From Leptospira sp. WS58.C1 (lineage in GTDB: Bacteria > Spirochaetota > Leptospiria > Leptospirales > Leptospiraceae), in assembly GCF_040833995.1 (NCBI RefSeq), contig NZ_CP162137.1, positions 3,084,001 through 3,148,000 on the forward strand: a DNA stretch of 64,000 bases, read 5' to 3'. Below, in pieces: positions 17,353 through 27,630 of the stretch (position 1 is its first letter; each line of letters begins with the position of its first letter). The notes below the pieces were generated by a model. That model did not search any database. It was given only the letters and a program-made list of their open reading frames with translations, and was not told where the DNA came from. Made by a program: the position numbers and the translations under genes.

Positions 17353-19296
17353 TTATTTATCGTCTCCGCCTTGTCCCCTACTGAGATTATTGTTCAGATA
17401 GGATCCTACGGCCTTGTTCCTTCCCACACCCTGCTCCATATACAGGAATTTCTCTTTGAGTTTTTTCTCGTAACTCATCAGGTGAGACTCGAAGTTTTTG
17501 ATCTTCTTATTATTATCGGAGACCTGTTCTTCCAATAACTTGATCTTGCTTGTTACCAGTCCGCCCGCAAACTGCGTATAAGGTTTCAAATGTTCCACCA
17601 GGTTCACGCCAACTCCCGTGTCCATCCTGGCGTCGGAATTGGTGTCTTGGGCGAATAAATGGCGGACTGCATCCGGATTCTCCGCAAGTTTTGCGGCTAA
17701 TTTCGCTTCGTCTAGAGTTAGAAGACCTTCTTGGATATCGGCCCATTTACTTCCCACTTCTCCAGTCGAAATTCCAACATCGGAAAGAGTCCTGATCTCC
17801 GAATTCGGATAAGCGGGAAAAGAAGAAGTGGTAACGGTTTTCATACCCGCAACCAAACGAATGACGGAATTTTCTCCGGCCAAAATGCCGGTTTTCGTTT
17901 TTCCTTCCCAGAAAGATCTGGTAATATCCGGATCTTCCAGTTTAGAATCGCTGATCCCGCCTTCCCTATTAACAGCGGTGGCATCCTTGGAGTATTTTAG
18001 AACATTATTATATGCTTCTATAAATTCCTTGATCATACGGATACCTTTTGCGGAATCCACTTTGATATCGACGCTCGCCGGACCACCTTCGCTCTTTTTA
18101 TTCAAATTCAGAAGAACTCCGTCCAAAACATCGGTTAGACCCTCGTTTTTAGGTCGAGTGATCTCAATTCCGTCTACCGTAAAAACCGCATCCTTTGCTT
18201 CTACGATGGTCTTTGCGGGTTTAGCACCGTTGAACTCCGCGGGAAGAACGAATCTGAAATTCGAGAATTCCTTCTCCTTTCCGGTTTGGTTGATTACGAT
18301 TACCTTATGGATCTTTTTGCCGTCCATATTGGACTTAAAAGTAATACGAACCTTCCCTTCCTTATGATAAGCCTGTTCTAAGAATACTTTATCTTGTTCG
18401 TCCTGATCGTAGATCACACCTAAGGAAATCGTTTCCCCTTCCTCCAAAGGTTCGGAAAGAGTAGCCTCGATCCTTGCGCCCTTCTTTCCTTCTTTCGCAT
18501 CTATATGGAATTGGAAAGCTTGTTTAGAGCTTAATTTGATCTTAGAAGGTTCTTTTTTCTCCGGGTCCGCAGGGATAAAAGTAGGTTTTGCATTCGCAAT
18601 CATACCGTACTTATCCGGTTGGAATGGATTTGTTTGGCTCGCTTCCCATGGAAGATAAAAAGACTGAGGAGGATCCTGAGGAAGCATTCCTCCCACAAGA
18701 GTAGCCGCTTTAAGTACCCCGTTCGGATCGTCGAACTTCAATTGATTATCCTTGCCGGATTGAGAAGCGGCTAACGTTAAAACCGTTTTATCCTGATCCA
18801 CTTTTACAAGCGTAGGCTGAACGATCCCCGCAGCCGCGGTTCGTACGGTAAGATATAGATCTCGAATAGTCCCGCCTTGGAACTCAATCTCCTTCTCTAT
18901 CTCTCCGGAAAGGATCTTAAATGTCCCGGCAGGGATCTTTCTCTCCGAATCGATAGGATCGCCCGAGATCTGATGAAATGTAGCAAGCTCTTTCACTTCT
19001 ATCTTACGTTTACCGCTGCTTGCAGAACGCGCAGCATCACCGGTGATCACACCTTCCGGATCGGAAACGATAGACTTCGTCGCAAAGGGCGCCGTAAAAG
19101 AAATAATTTCTCTCGTTTTATTTTGGAGGTCAGTAGTAAGAGTTTTAAGATCGGACCACGCCTTAACCTGGGCCTGATTGAAACCGTTTTGTTTTTCCAA
19201 ACGGCGAATCGGCTTTGCTTCTAGCTCTACCAGTTTTTTTACGATTTGGTTCGTATCCTGGCCGGAACTCAATCCCGGAATAGAGAATGCGGGCAT
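17353..19296 (-). CDS. fliD: Flagellar filament cap protein FliD (hook-associated protein 2)
   Basis: 647 residues. FliD caps the growing filament; in spirochaetes this occurs in the periplasm. The N-terminus PAFSIPGLSSGQDTNQIVKKLVELE is the FliD_N signature, followed by QAQVKAWSDLKT. The C-terminal FliD_C region includes FTVDGIEITRPKN, DVGISTGEVG and a coiled-coil end beginning LLEEQVSDNNKKIKNFE. The central domain is longer and more lysine-rich than in enterobacteria, as usual for spirochaetes. A strong AGAAGGAGGGG precedes the ATG at 19296, suggesting high translation. The next gene follows after 30 bases. Confidence 0.93.
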   Translation of the reverse strand: MPAFSIPGLSSGQDTNQIVKKLVELEAKPIRRLEKQNGFNQAQVKAWSDLKTLTTDLQNKTREIISFTAPFATKSIVSDPEGVITGDAARSASSGKRKIEVKELATFHQISGDPIDSERKIPAGTFKILSGEIEKEIEFQGGTIRDLYLTVRTAAAGIVQPTLVKVDQDKTVLTLAASQSGKDNQLKFDDPNGVLKAATLVGGMLPQDPPQSFYLPWEASQTNPFQPDKYGMIANAKPTFIPADPEKKEPSKIKLSSKQAFQFHIDAKEGKKGARIEATLSEPLEEGETISLGVIYDQDEQDKVFLEQAYHKEGKVRITFKSNMDGKKIHKVIVINQTGKEKEFSNFRFVLPAEFNGAKPAKTIVEAKDAVFTVDGIEITRPKNEGLTDVLDGVLLNLNKKSEGGPASVDIKVDSAKGIRMIKEFIEAYNNVLKYSKDATAVNREGGISDSKLEDPDITRSFWEGKTKTGILAGENSVIRLVAGMKTVTTSSFPAYPNSEIRTLSDVGISTGEVGSKWADIQEGLLTLDEAKLAAKLAENPDAVRHLFAQDTNSDARMDTGVGVNLVEHLKPYTQFAGGLVTSKIKLLEEQVSDNNKKIKNFESHLMSYEKKLKEKFLYMEQGVGRNKAVGSYLNNNLSRGQGGDDK

Positions 19297-19399
19297 AGTC
19301 CCCTCCTTCTAATTCCATCGACCGATTTCCCAAAAGTATAAGCATTTCAAGATAAGAAAGACGGATTTTTTGGACTTCCGACGGAAATGAGTCGAGACA

Positions 19400-19487
19400 T
19401 AAGGGCCGCCTCCTCACTTCGTTCGGACCGGGCTCTCCGCTTCGGTCGCTTCGCGACGCCCGCATCGATCCCTGGCGGTTCTAAAAT
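19400..19487. repeat. GC-rich intergenic repeat-like segment
   Basis: Between fliD and the acyl-CoA dehydrogenase gene lies a GC-rich stretch with short alternating stems (CTTCGTTCGGACCGGGC, GGTCGCTTCGCGACGCC) and a tail TCCCTGGCGGTTCT. Composition and texture differ sharply from the flanks and resemble dispersed non-coding repeats of Leptospira. The stem GGTCGC/GCGAC around TTC could form a hairpin. No gene is seen. Confidence 0.4.
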
Positions 19488-21248
19488 CTAAACCGCTTGC
19501 CTTGAGGAAACCTTTACTTTCAACTTTGCTTTCAGACCTTCCATATACCCAAGACTGTCCAGATTATATTCCTCCACATGAGAAAGTCTGTCAGCTCTCA
19601 GCTCTTCCGGAATACGAAGTGTAGAACGATAGAATAGTAAACCGGAAAGGAGTCTGGCGCTTGCCCAAACGATCTCATCGGCAGTCTCTTCCCTTTCCTC
19701 CGAAGTAGCGAGTTCTTTATACATTGCGACCGCTTCTTGGAAACCGTCCCAAACATCTGAAAGAACCTTTGTCTCCTCGGTTGGGAAATGGGACCATTCG
19801 TTGTCTATATATTCCCTTAAAAAACCGTGACCGCTCATTCCGGTAACGATCCCACCTATACTAGCATTCACTTGTATCTGAGAAGTCCCGTCATAAATCG
19901 TCGTGATCCTTGAGTCCCTGTAAATCCTGGAGACATCGTAATCGTCCGTGAAACCTGCTCCTCCATGAAGTTGCACAGCATCGCCTGCAATCTTCACACA
20001 AGATTCGGAGCAATAAAACTTGGAAATAGGTGTGAGTATTCCGGCTAACTTTTCCCAGTATTTCAGGACCACGTCCGATTTAAGATCTCTTTCCGTGGCC
20101 CCTTTTTCTTTCAGATGATCTCCCCTGAAATAATACAGATCCATAGCTCTAGCGCCTTCCAACATTAAACAGCGCATTGCCATTGTTTCTCTTTCCATTC
20201 TTCGGAGGATTTTACGGACTGCAGGGATCGTTCCGATCGGTTTTCCGAATTGTATCCGTTCGGAAGTGTATTTTTTGGTTTCGGCTAACGCTGCTTGCGC
20301 GATCCCGACTCCTTGCTGGGAAATTCCCATCCGGGCCCCGTTCAACATTCCCATTGTATGTTTAATGAGTCCATGGCCTTCTTCTCCGATCAAAATTCCC
20401 GGAGTATTTTCTAAAACGATCTCACAAGTAGGAGAACAATGCAGACCCATCTTCTTTTCTATTCCCGCAATTTGTACGTCTTTGGATTGCACTAAGAAGA
20501 AGGAAAGCCCTCGAGCCCCGCTTCCCGGATTTCCGGTCCTCGCTAATAACAAAAGGATCGCAGGAATTTCTCCTGTTCCACATCCTTGGGTGATAAATCT
20601 TTTTGTTCCGTTTAAAAGATAAATATTTCCTTCTTTATGAACGGCTTTAGTCCGAAGCCCCGGCAGATCTGAACCATGGTCAGGCTCCGTAAGTCCCATA
20701 GCGCATGCAAATTCTCCCGCAGCCAAGCGAGGCAACCATTCGTCTTTTAATTCTTCACTTCCGTTCTTCTCGATGATCTCGGCCAAATTCACACAACCGA
20801 TGGAAATACAAACGGATGCATCCACCCTATATAAGATTTCACTAAAGAATGCTCGGACAGTCCACGGGACTCCGAGTCCGCCGTATTTTCTGGAAAAGCC
20901 GGTGGGTTGTAAGCCCGCATCCCTTGCTTTTCGAACGATCTCCAATAGTTTTTCGGGGAATACCACTTTTCCATTCTCGAATTTAACGCCGACTTTGTCC
21001 AATTCGGCAACATAAGGAGCGATCTCTTTCCCTGCAAATTCCCCAACGGAATCCAATAGTGTTTTATAATATTCTAATGCTTCTTCATAAGAAGAAGGTG
21101 CAGCGGCAAATCTTTCGTCCCCGGCTTTGAATTTAGCGGCATCTACAAATCCGCCCTCATAGGAATCCACGATTTCTTTCCAATTGATGATATGATCGAA
21201 ATGTAACCTTAAGTCGGATACATCGTTAAAGTAGTTATTTTGTAGCAT
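19488..21248 (-). CDS. Acyl-CoA dehydrogenase, long form
   Basis: 586 residues from the ATG at 21248 (MLQNNYFND), preceded by AAAAGGAAT; an upstream in-frame start adds 19 unlikely residues. FAD-dependent oxidation of acyl-CoA thioesters in beta-oxidation. Conserved parts: CAMGLTEPDHGSDLPGL (substrate/FAD site), KRFITQG, the middle beta domain, QFGKPIGTIPAVRK, and LHGGAGFTDDYDVSRIYRDSRITTIYDGTSQIQ, the C-terminal FAD-binding segment. The extra N-terminal about 50 and C-terminal about 100 residues match the long FadE5/AidB-like subgroup that uses longer acyl chains. It is monocistronic, between fliD and the response regulator gene. Leptospira lives on fatty acids, so several such enzymes are expected. 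Confidence 0.88.
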   Translation of the reverse strand: MLQNNYFNDVSDLRLHFDHIINWKEIVDSYEGGFVDAAKFKAGDERFAAAPSSYEEALEYYKTLLDSVGEFAGKEIAPYVAELDKVGVKFENGKVVFPEKLLEIVRKARDAGLQPTGFSRKYGGLGVPWTVRAFFSEILYRVDASVCISIGCVNLAEIIEKNGSEELKDEWLPRLAAGEFACAMGLTEPDHGSDLPGLRTKAVHKEGNIYLLNGTKRFITQGCGTGEIPAILLLLARTGNPGSGARGLSFFLVQSKDVQIAGIEKKMGLHCSPTCEIVLENTPGILIGEEGHGLIKHTMGMLNGARMGISQQGVGIAQAALAETKKYTSERIQFGKPIGTIPAVRKILRRMERETMAMRCLMLEGARAMDLYYFRGDHLKEKGATERDLKSDVVLKYWEKLAGILTPISKFYCSESCVKIAGDAVQLHGGAGFTDDYDVSRIYRDSRITTIYDGTSQIQVNASIGGIVTGMSGHGFLREYIDNEWSHFPTEETKVLSDVWDGFQEAVAMYKELATSEEREETADEIVWASARLLSGLLFYRSTLRIPEELRADRLSHVEEYNLDSLGYMEGLKAKLKVKVSSRQAV

Positions 21249-21410
21249 GGTAAGAAGATTCCTTTTGGAGATAATAAAGTATCTTCTTAGAAAAGGAAAG
21301 GTCAATTCGTTTTCAGGAAGGAGGCATCCGAACGAACCGGTGTTAGTTTGATGGGCAAAATATCGAAACGGTTAAAACTGTCTCCAAGGATGATTTTCGT
21401 AACGTTCGCT

Positions 21411-21818
21411 CTAATTCAAATTACAACAAACTCGAACTGCTTCCATTAGTTTGTTCACGTCCCAAGGTTTTGGGATCACTGTATAAGTCCCCGCTTCTTT
21501 TTTAACCCGATCCACGGCGGCAGCATCCACATGTCCCGTGATCAGTATGGATCGGATATTCGGATACTTTTGATGAACTAAAATTAAGAACTCATCTCCC
21601 TTAATCCCCGGCATCAACCAATCGGAAAGGATCAAGATCACATTCACACCTGCCTTTACCAGATCATCTATGACTTCCATAGCCTCTTCTGCATTTAATG
21701 CAGTCTCGTATTGGAATAAATTTCCGAGCTGCTTCTTTAATTCCTTTTGTAAGGTAATTAAGATGATCGCCTCGTCATCCACACATAGGATCGCATTCTG
21801 TGATGTTTCAGTTTCCAA
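21411..21818 (-). CDS. Single-domain response regulator
   Basis: 135 residues, a receiver domain only. Motifs: [14 protein letters not shown] (acidic pocket), [17 protein letters not shown] with the phospho-acceptor Asp, SILITGHVD and [14 protein letters not shown] with the conserved Lys. There is no output domain. The TTG start at 21818 overlaps the end of the upstream sensor kinase gene by 11 bases, so the two are translationally coupled and this is very likely the kinase's direct target. It would pass the signal on by protein contact or phosphotransfer. Confidence 0.88.
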   Translation of the reverse strand: METETSQNAILCVDDEAIILITLQKELKKQLGNLFQYETALNAEEAMEVIDDLVKAGVNVILILSDWLMPGIKGDEFLILVHQKYPNIRSILITGHVDAAAVDRVKKEAGTYTVIPKPWDVNKLMEAVRVCCNLN

Positions 21819-24800
21819 TAGATTCCTCTTTTTTACGGTTTGCCGATTTCAGCCAAACTTCGAACTTGGTACGTCCAGGTTCGCTTTCAAATTCTATTTT
21901 CCCGCCCATCTTCTCTATGATCTTTTTGCAGATATCCAAACCTAAGCCGATACCTTCTCCAGGATTTTTAGTAGTGAAGAATGGATCGAAAATTTTGTCC
22001 TGGATCTCTTTAGCAATTCCAGAGCCGGAATCGATGAAGGAGACTATAATCCAGGATTCTCTTTTCTCTATCGAAATTTCGATTTTACCCTTATAGTTCA
22101 TGGCCTGCAATCCATTATTTAATAGATTGATCCATACTTGGTTCAACTTATCCGGATCTCCCAAACAAAGCTCGTTCGTCCGATAATGTTTAATTACTTC
22201 GACCCCGTATTTGATCTTATTATGATATAGTGCGATGATCGTTTCCAGCTCCACTTCTACGTCAACCGGGACAAGTTCCTCTTCTCCGTTATGTGTTCCT
22301 GGGTTTAAATAATTTTTGAGAGCATCGACCACATAAGACGCCTTTCCGGTAGCGATTGAGATCACATTACTGAATCGCACAACGGATGCTATAGAAGAAA
22401 CCGCCTCCAATAACTTCAGGGAATTTTCAGTCTTCAGAAGTTCAGGAAGTTTTTCCCCTAGTCTGTGAAGCCCCAATTCTAGGACCATATTTACCGCATT
22501 CTCCGGATCCGGAACCGAAGCTTCTTTGAATTCCCGAACAAGTTCCCTTCTCAAAGACCGATTCGGCAGTATCTCGGCCTGGGAAATTTCCTTTAAACTT
22601 TCATCTAATAGAAATTTGAAATGTTCCACCTCTACTTTATTTAAACTAAGAAGAAGGTCAGGGATTTCTTTGATCTCTTCGTACAAAATATCCAAAATGG
22701 CACGATTGGACGAAACAATAGCGCCCAAAGGAGTGTTTAACTCATGGGTCATTCCCGCAGCAAGTTGACCTAAAGCTGCCAACTTTTCCGAAAGAAGAAG
22801 TTGGCTTTGTGTTTCTTTCAGTTCTTCGGAGATCTTTTTCTGGTATTCCAAAGATTCTTTGAGATTTTCGTTTGTTCTTTTTAATTCTTCCGTTCTTTGA
22901 TCGATCTTACGTTCCAAGTTTGCGTTCAGATCCAGGATAGTCTCTTCCGCTTCTTTACTCTTCGTTATATCATTGGAGATCCCGAAGATTTGGATCGGGA
23001 CTCCTTCCGTATCTCTCATGTAGATCAACTCTCTGGATACAAACCAACGCCATTTTCCATCCTTATGCCGCATCCTATATTGGTGTTCTATTACATCCTT
23101 GTCCAAGGCATTCAGATATTTCGGAATGGTCTCGGCCCAATGTATCTCAAATTCATCCGGATGCATCAGCGTCTTAAGAACGAAATTTCCCATTCCTTGG
23201 ATTTCTTCCACGGAATAACCCAATAATCTCTCCACACCGATATTGCAGTATACGTTCCTCTTCTCCCTAATATCATAAATATATAATATATCAGGAGAGA
23301 TATCCAATATCGATTCGACAAATCTATTCCTCTCCAAAAACTTCTCTTCGAAATTTTTCCGTTCGGTAATATCTACCATTACTCCACGAAGCCATTTCGG
23401 CTTATCCGCTTCGGTGATCACCTTCACCATATCTCTGAGCCAAATGATAGTTCCGTCCTTTTTCAAGAACCTATATTCGAATTCGTGAGCTTCCAATCTT
23501 CCTGTAGAAGCCACACAAAAATTCACCGCTTCCTCTCTATCGTCCGAATAGATATGATCCGCCCAAAAACCGGGAGTTTTCCATTCTTCTACGGAATACC
23601 CGAGTAGATCCACGGCCTGTTTACTCACGAATGTAAAATTAAATGTGGCTGCATCCGCTTCCCAGACAACTCCCGGGGTCGTATCCACAAGATCTTTGTA
23701 TTGCTGCTCACTGGACTTTGTTCTCAGGAAGGCCTCTTGCAACTGTTCCGCCATATGATTAAAAGAAAATGCAAGGATCCCGATTTCTTCCAGTTTACTG
23801 CTAGGAGCTCTTTGGGAGAAGTCCCCTTCTGCCATTGCACGAGTAGCCCGAGAAATCTTTCGTATCGGCGATGTAACAATCCCGGCAAGTAATGCGGCGA
23901 TCAAAAGAGAAAGAGTCAAAGCTACTGCGAATACTTTTGCTGATTCGCTATTTCCGATCTGCACACCTTCCAAATAATAAGAAGCAGGCATTGCCGTGAT
24001 CACGATCCAATCGTACTGTCCTGCATTGTCCCGATAAGGAGTTACTTGAGTAAGCCAAGTCTCCCGGGATACGGGTTTTGCGTTTACTATATCGAATCTA
24101 AATTGGAATGCTACTTTGATCGAATACAGATCTCTGTAATCCTTCAATATGGAAAGAATTGAATTTCGTATTACGGGATCCCCACTCTCCGAAGCGGACC
24201 CCAAGTTACTAAAACGCAGATCGGAAGAAGCTACGACCCTAGTCTCTCTATCCAAAATAAAAGCTCTTCCGTGTCTGGCTATATTCGTATTTTTTAATAA
24301 AAGAGAGATCTCCTCCGTTTTTTTATCGATAGAATGAGACAAATAATCATCCAGCCGGAGATTGATATTTTCCGAGATCTCTTGGTGCAATCTGGAAGCG
24401 AGTTTTCCGGAAGCCGCTTCGGAACTTCTCAAAGTCAGATAAGCGGTCGCGGCTACCATTATCAGGACCAAAAGAATGAACGGGGTGACCAAGAACATCC
24501 GAATAGGAAGTCCTTGCGGTAAGGGAGCCCCATCTTTTCCTATTTTTTCCTCCTGCCAATACCATTCTTTATAACTTAAGATCAGCTCTCTAGTATGACC
24601 GGGGATTTCGGCCCAAAATAATCCGTACTTTTTAGCAAGCGGTAATGCGACCAACGTAGCAAAAGGAGCGACCACCCAGGTAACTCCTGTCGTAAAAAAA
24701 AGAGCGGGAGTAATATTTCGGTAGGAGATCTCCCGAGTAAATTGTTCCGAACAGATATAACCCCAAAGCGGGGGTTCGATACTCATGAAGATAATTACGA

Positions 24801-25317
24801 AAATCGAATATAATCCCCATGTTTTCAATTTTTTAAAATCAGGGTCCCTGCCGATCAACTGATATGCGACCCAGAAACAAGACGGATTGATAAAATAACC
24901 TAAAAGCCAGTCGAATAAAAAATCGGGCGGAACACCTTCTATCAGATCCGAAAGTCCGTATGCAAAAGGTACCGCAAGAAGTGCAGGATAACCGAACAAA
25001 AGAATACAAAGAAAGACCGTTAGATCCTTTAAGGATTCGAAGGTCTGAGCTCCGGGTACTAAAACGATAAAAGAGCCGATATAACCGGTTATAAATATAA
25101 AAACAAAAGTGAACGGAATACTTAAAAAAGCCTGAGTGTCCCAGCTTTGTTTTTGGCGACCGAAACCGAATTTACCTGCCGGATTAAAAGTAAAACCTCC
25201 GTAGGCGCAAATCGTCAGAAAGATCCCGACTATATAGCCGAATCTTCCCCAAATATCCAAGAAGGGCAAAGGAAGAGAGGCAAATAATTCTTCAAACCAG
25301 TAAACGATCGAATTCAC
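21808..25317 (-). CDS. Large membrane sensor histidine kinase (MASE-like, Cache-like, HAMP, PAS-PAS, HK)
   Basis: 1169 residues, GTG start with AGGAAAA upstream. Order: an integral-membrane sensor of about eight helices (1-235) resembling MASE-type domains, a helix near 280, an extracytoplasmic Cache-like domain (about 300-450) with [18 protein letters not shown], a second helix ([18 protein letters not shown]), HAMP, two PAS/PAC units ([35 protein letters not shown]), a coiled coil, HisKA with [17 protein letters not shown], and HATPase with [16 protein letters not shown] and GEGIGLGL. About 110 residues lie between the phospho-His and the second dimerisation helix, longer than normal. It is paired with the overlapping receiver gene. 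Confidence 0.88.
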   Translation of the reverse strand: MNSIVYWFEELFASLPLPFLDIWGRFGYIVGIFLTICAYGGFTFNPAGKFGFGRQKQSWDTQAFLSIPFTFVFIFITGYIGSFIVLVPGAQTFESLKDLTVFLCILLFGYPALLAVPFAYGLSDLIEGVPPDFLFDWLLGYFINPSCFWVAYQLIGRDPDFKKLKTWGLYSIFVIIFMSIEPPLWGYICSEQFTREISYRNITPALFFTTGVTWVVAPFATLVALPLAKKYGLFWAEIPGHTRELILSYKEWYWQEEKIGKDGAPLPQGLPIRMFLVTPFILLVLIMVAATAYLTLRSSEAASGKLASRLHQEISENINLRLDDYLSHSIDKKTEEISLLLKNTNIARHGRAFILDRETRVVASSDLRFSNLGSASESGDPVIRNSILSILKDYRDLYSIKVAFQFRFDIVNAKPVSRETWLTQVTPYRDNAGQYDWIVITAMPASYYLEGVQIGNSESAKVFAVALTLSLLIAALLAGIVTSPIRKISRATRAMAEGDFSQRAPSSKLEEIGILAFSFNHMAEQLQEAFLRTKSSEQQYKDLVDTTPGVVWEADAATFNFTFVSKQAVDLLGYSVEEWKTPGFWADHIYSDDREEAVNFCVASTGRLEAHEFEYRFLKKDGTIIWLRDMVKVITEADKPKWLRGVMVDITERKNFEEKFLERNRFVESILDISPDILYIYDIREKRNVYCNIGVERLLGYSVEEIQGMGNFVLKTLMHPDEFEIHWAETIPKYLNALDKDVIEHQYRMRHKDGKWRWFVSRELIYMRDTEGVPIQIFGISNDITKSKEAEETILDLNANLERKIDQRTEELKRTNENLKESLEYQKKISEELKETQSQLLLSEKLAALGQLAAGMTHELNTPLGAIVSSNRAILDILYEEIKEIPDLLLSLNKVEVEHFKFLLDESLKEISQAEILPNRSLRRELVREFKEASVPDPENAVNMVLELGLHRLGEKLPELLKTENSLKLLEAVSSIASVVRFSNVISIATGKASYVVDALKNYLNPGTHNGEEELVPVDVEVELETIIALYHNKIKYGVEVIKHYRTNELCLGDPDKLNQVWINLLNNGLQAMNYKGKIEISIEKRESWIIVSFIDSGSGIAKEIQDKIFDPFFTTKNPGEGIGLGLDICKKIIEKMGGKIEFESEPGRTKFEVWLKSANRKKEESIGN

Positions 25318-25461
25318 GGAAAGTTTTTCCTGTTACAACCCACTTCCGGATCGGGGGATTTTGGAGTGCCGGAGAATTTCATATCTTATCGAAAGAAAGT
25401 CAATCCGGTTTAAAAAAAATTGAGTAATTTACAAGCTCTTAAGGGACAAAATTTAGTTCGT

Positions 25462-26259
25462 TCAAGAATGTGAATGATTATGAAGATGATTCTCGCAATA
25501 TTCCTTATCTTCACAATCCACACAATAACGGAATTCAAATTGAGGGTCCGTAGCCTCGGTCGCTCCGCAAACATAACATTTATGTATTGTGAATACTTCC
25601 GATTGTTTGGCTTTCCAAGTAGAAGTTTTGTGCTCCCGGATTTTGGCGCCTAAGATATCCTTACCGAAAAATATAAGTAAACTGGAAAATCCAAAAAACA
25701 ATCCTGCCCAAGGTAAGCTCGAGTTGAACATTCTCACCTCATCCCCTCTTTCCCAGAAAAGGTAGACAAATAAAACGATCCCTATCCATTTCATTCGGAT
25801 CGGAATAATAAAAAATTCGAGATTGGGCATACGGATTGCGAGAGCCAACAAAAGACAATCGTATATCATCTTAGTTTCCACAAACAACGGATAATATAAG
25901 GAAAGGACCCCGCCTATCGTGATCAGGAACATTAAAGAAAACAAAAATAGATTAAATCTAAGAGAACCCATATCCTCTTCTAAAATTTTACCCACGGAAA
26001 AAACAAGGTACGTGTAGAAGATCAAAAAGATCCAAGGCATATAAGTTCCGGCTTGGATCTCAGCCGGAGAAAGTAGATGAAAAACAAACAATCCTGCGTT
26101 CCACCATCTACCTCCGTCGAGCATATCAGGAGTCAAAACTCCGATCTTTGGATCGATCAATAGGGAGAATAAACTCACAAAGAAAGTAATAGCGGCGAAA
26201 TATCCGGCCGAGTTTTGGAATGAAATGATCTCTATAAATTGGTTTCTTAATCTTCTCAA
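25462..26259 (-). CDS. Rhomboid/derlin-like membrane protein with C-terminal zinc-like tail
   Basis: 265 residues, TTG start behind AAGGAA. Six or so membrane helices (about 18-205) are followed by a soluble tail with HKCYVCGATEATD, CVDCEDKEYCENH and a terminal HLHNHSHS. The six-cysteine/histidine tail should bind zinc. The membrane part has a GGRWWN loop after the first helix and an FFIIPIRMKWIGI segment before a later helix, reminiscent of derlins and rhomboid pseudoproteases; the protease GxSG is absent (FFGFSS instead), so proteolysis is not predicted. The family link is from pattern memory and is tentative. It is probably first of a run of minus-strand genes with its own promoter. Confidence 0.45.
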   Translation of the reverse strand: MRRLRNQFIEIISFQNSAGYFAAITFFVSLFSLLIDPKIGVLTPDMLDGGRWWNAGLFVFHLLSPAEIQAGTYMPWIFLIFYTYLVFSVGKILEEDMGSLRFNLFLFSLMFLITIGGVLSLYYPLFVETKMIYDCLLLALAIRMPNLEFFIIPIRMKWIGIVLFVYLFWERGDEVRMFNSSLPWAGLFFGFSSLLIFFGKDILGAKIREHKTSTWKAKQSEVFTIHKCYVCGATEATDPQFEFRYCVDCEDKEYCENHLHNHSHS

Positions 26260-26300
26260 TGGAATTCCTTAAAATAGGAGAATATTCAAAAAGTATAAAA

Positions 26301-26621
26301 TTATTTGACGTTGATAAATTCTAAAAATCCGCCGAACACGTATCCGTCTTTTTTCTTCCACTTTACTTTGACCCAACGACCTTGTTTACCGTCTTGGACC
26401 TCAATCTCTCCGGTCTCTCCGAAAGTTTCGACAATATCTCCGTCCGGGACCAGATCTATTTTTTTAGCTTCTATATTCGGAGCAATCCTCAAACGAAGAC
26501 CTCCACCCGCATGGACCTTCATGATCTTTTCGATCTTACGAGGTTCTACCTTTTCTACGGAGGCGCAGTTCAAAATCAAAAGAGAAATGAAAGTATCAAA
26601 GAATACAAGGATCTGTTTCAT
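26301..26621 (-). CDS. Lipoprotein with bacterial SH3-like domain
   Basis: 106 residues from the ATG at 26621; the frame extends upstream but only MKQILVFFDTFISLLILNCAS provides a signal and lipobox (LILNC). The mature part (about 35-106) is an SH3b-like domain: MKVHAGGGLRLRIAPN, then DLVPDGDIVETFGE, GRWVKVKWKKKDGYVFGGFLEF. Such domains bind peptidoglycan peptides or act as small protein-binding modules. The site is probably the periplasmic face of a membrane. It is 17 bases downstream of the DinB gene and so is likely co-transcribed with it. Confidence 0.72.
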   Translation of the reverse strand: MKQILVFFDTFISLLILNCASVEKVEPRKIEKIMKVHAGGGLRLRIAPNIEAKKIDLVPDGDIVETFGETGEIEVQDGKQGRWVKVKWKKKDGYVFGGFLEFINVK

Positions 26622-26638
26622 TCGTTTTCCTGAATATA

Positions 26639-27148
26639 TTATCTTGATTTCGGATAAAAAGGATTCCAAGGAATATCCGTGACTCCGTATTCCAATCCGC
26701 TTTGTAATAATGCTGTGGAGATCTGGCTGCGATGATGAGTCTGATGATTGAAAAAATGAGTGATCAGAAGCCAAATCGGTAAAGTGATCTCCTTTTTGTA
26801 CATGTAGCTGTAAAACTTCAGATCTTGTGTAAGCCACTCTGAGGTAATGGTTTTTACCCACTCCGAAATCGTCGAATCTAATTCGGTCCTGAGCTTTTTG
26901 AGTTCCGCCAAACCTGAAAATTGCATCTCCTGGAAATCCAGTTTTTGGATCGGTCTAGAATGGAACCTATCCAACCAAGAGAGATCCATCATGACGATAT
27001 GATTCCAAGTTTTCGCCATAGAGCCAAAGAATAGTTTTTTATCTTCGTTCAACTCGCCCGGCTTTAGTTTTTCAGAAACGGTTAATAGGGATTCGTTTTG
27101 CCAACGATTGTATTCTGCCAAAGCGACACAGTATTCTGGATCTATCAT
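26639..27148 (-). CDS. DinB/YfiT-like four-helix protein
   Basis: 169 residues. Features of the DinB superfamily: an N-terminal NRWQNESLL helix, the metal-ligand motif in KTWNHIVMMDLSWLDRF (His about 49), and the C-terminal HFFNHQTHHRSQIS with two further histidines, giving the three-His metal site. Members are metal-dependent thiol transferases or of unknown activity, often stress-induced; the substrate thiol is not deducible. Start at 27148 with no strong ribosome-binding site. It is divergent from the small exported-protein gene at 27265. Confidence 0.85.
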   Translation of the reverse strand: MIDPEYCVALAEYNRWQNESLLTVSEKLKPGELNEDKKLFFGSMAKTWNHIVMMDLSWLDRFHSRPIQKLDFQEMQFSGLAELKKLRTELDSTISEWVKTITSEWLTQDLKFYSYMYKKEITLPIWLLITHFFNHQTHHRSQISTALLQSGLEYGVTDIPWNPFYPKSR

Positions 27149-27264
27149 GATGAAATTTTGAGCAGTGATCTAATTAGGTCAATACATATAAAAATTTGAA
27201 ACCATCCAGCATTACTTAGAAGGAAAAAGGAAACCCTTATGACCGGATCCGGGTCCAACTTTCA

Positions 27265-27585
27265 ATGTTTGCTCGGGCATTCATAGGATTAGTCGCATTC
27301 TGTTTTGTATTCGCAATTTCTGTTAACGAAACAGCGATTTCTTTTTCAGGAGCAAAACATCCTAAACAAAGTTTACAGTTAGAACTTTCTCATTCCGTTC
27401 TTTCCGCCTTAGTCACTTTAGAAAAAGAATCCGAAAGAATAGAGACGAACACTGTCTCTACATATTGGAAAAGTTTAGGTCTATTCTCTTTTTCGGAATC
27501 CGTAATTTTTTCCTTGGATTCCGAGGCGCCCTTACATATTTCCGCTTATGATTCCAATCTATACACGATCCGACTTATCATATAG
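27265..27585 (+). CDS. Small exported protein of unknown function
   Basis: 106 residues. The N-terminus FARAFIGLVAFCFVFAISVNETA is a signal peptide or single membrane anchor. The remainder is a serine-rich beta-type sequence (SVIFSLDSEAPLHISAYDSN) without recognised motifs and without mature cysteines. A similar-sized exported gene follows 45 bases downstream; the two may be an operon. Function unknown. Confidence 0.5.
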   Translation: MFARAFIGLVAFCFVFAISVNETAISFSGAKHPKQSLQLELSHSVLSALVTLEKESERIETNTVSTYWKSLGLFSFSESVIFSLDSEAPLHISAYDSNLYTIRLII

Positions 27586-27630
27586 GAAATTCTCCCAATA
27601 TATTTATTTTTTATAATATAGGAGAATTTT

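Noticed and set aside
26622..26861. Upstream extension of the SH3 lipoprotein frame
   Set aside because: The extra 80 residues overlap the DinB gene in another frame and would bury the signal peptide; the start at 26621 with lipobox is preferred.
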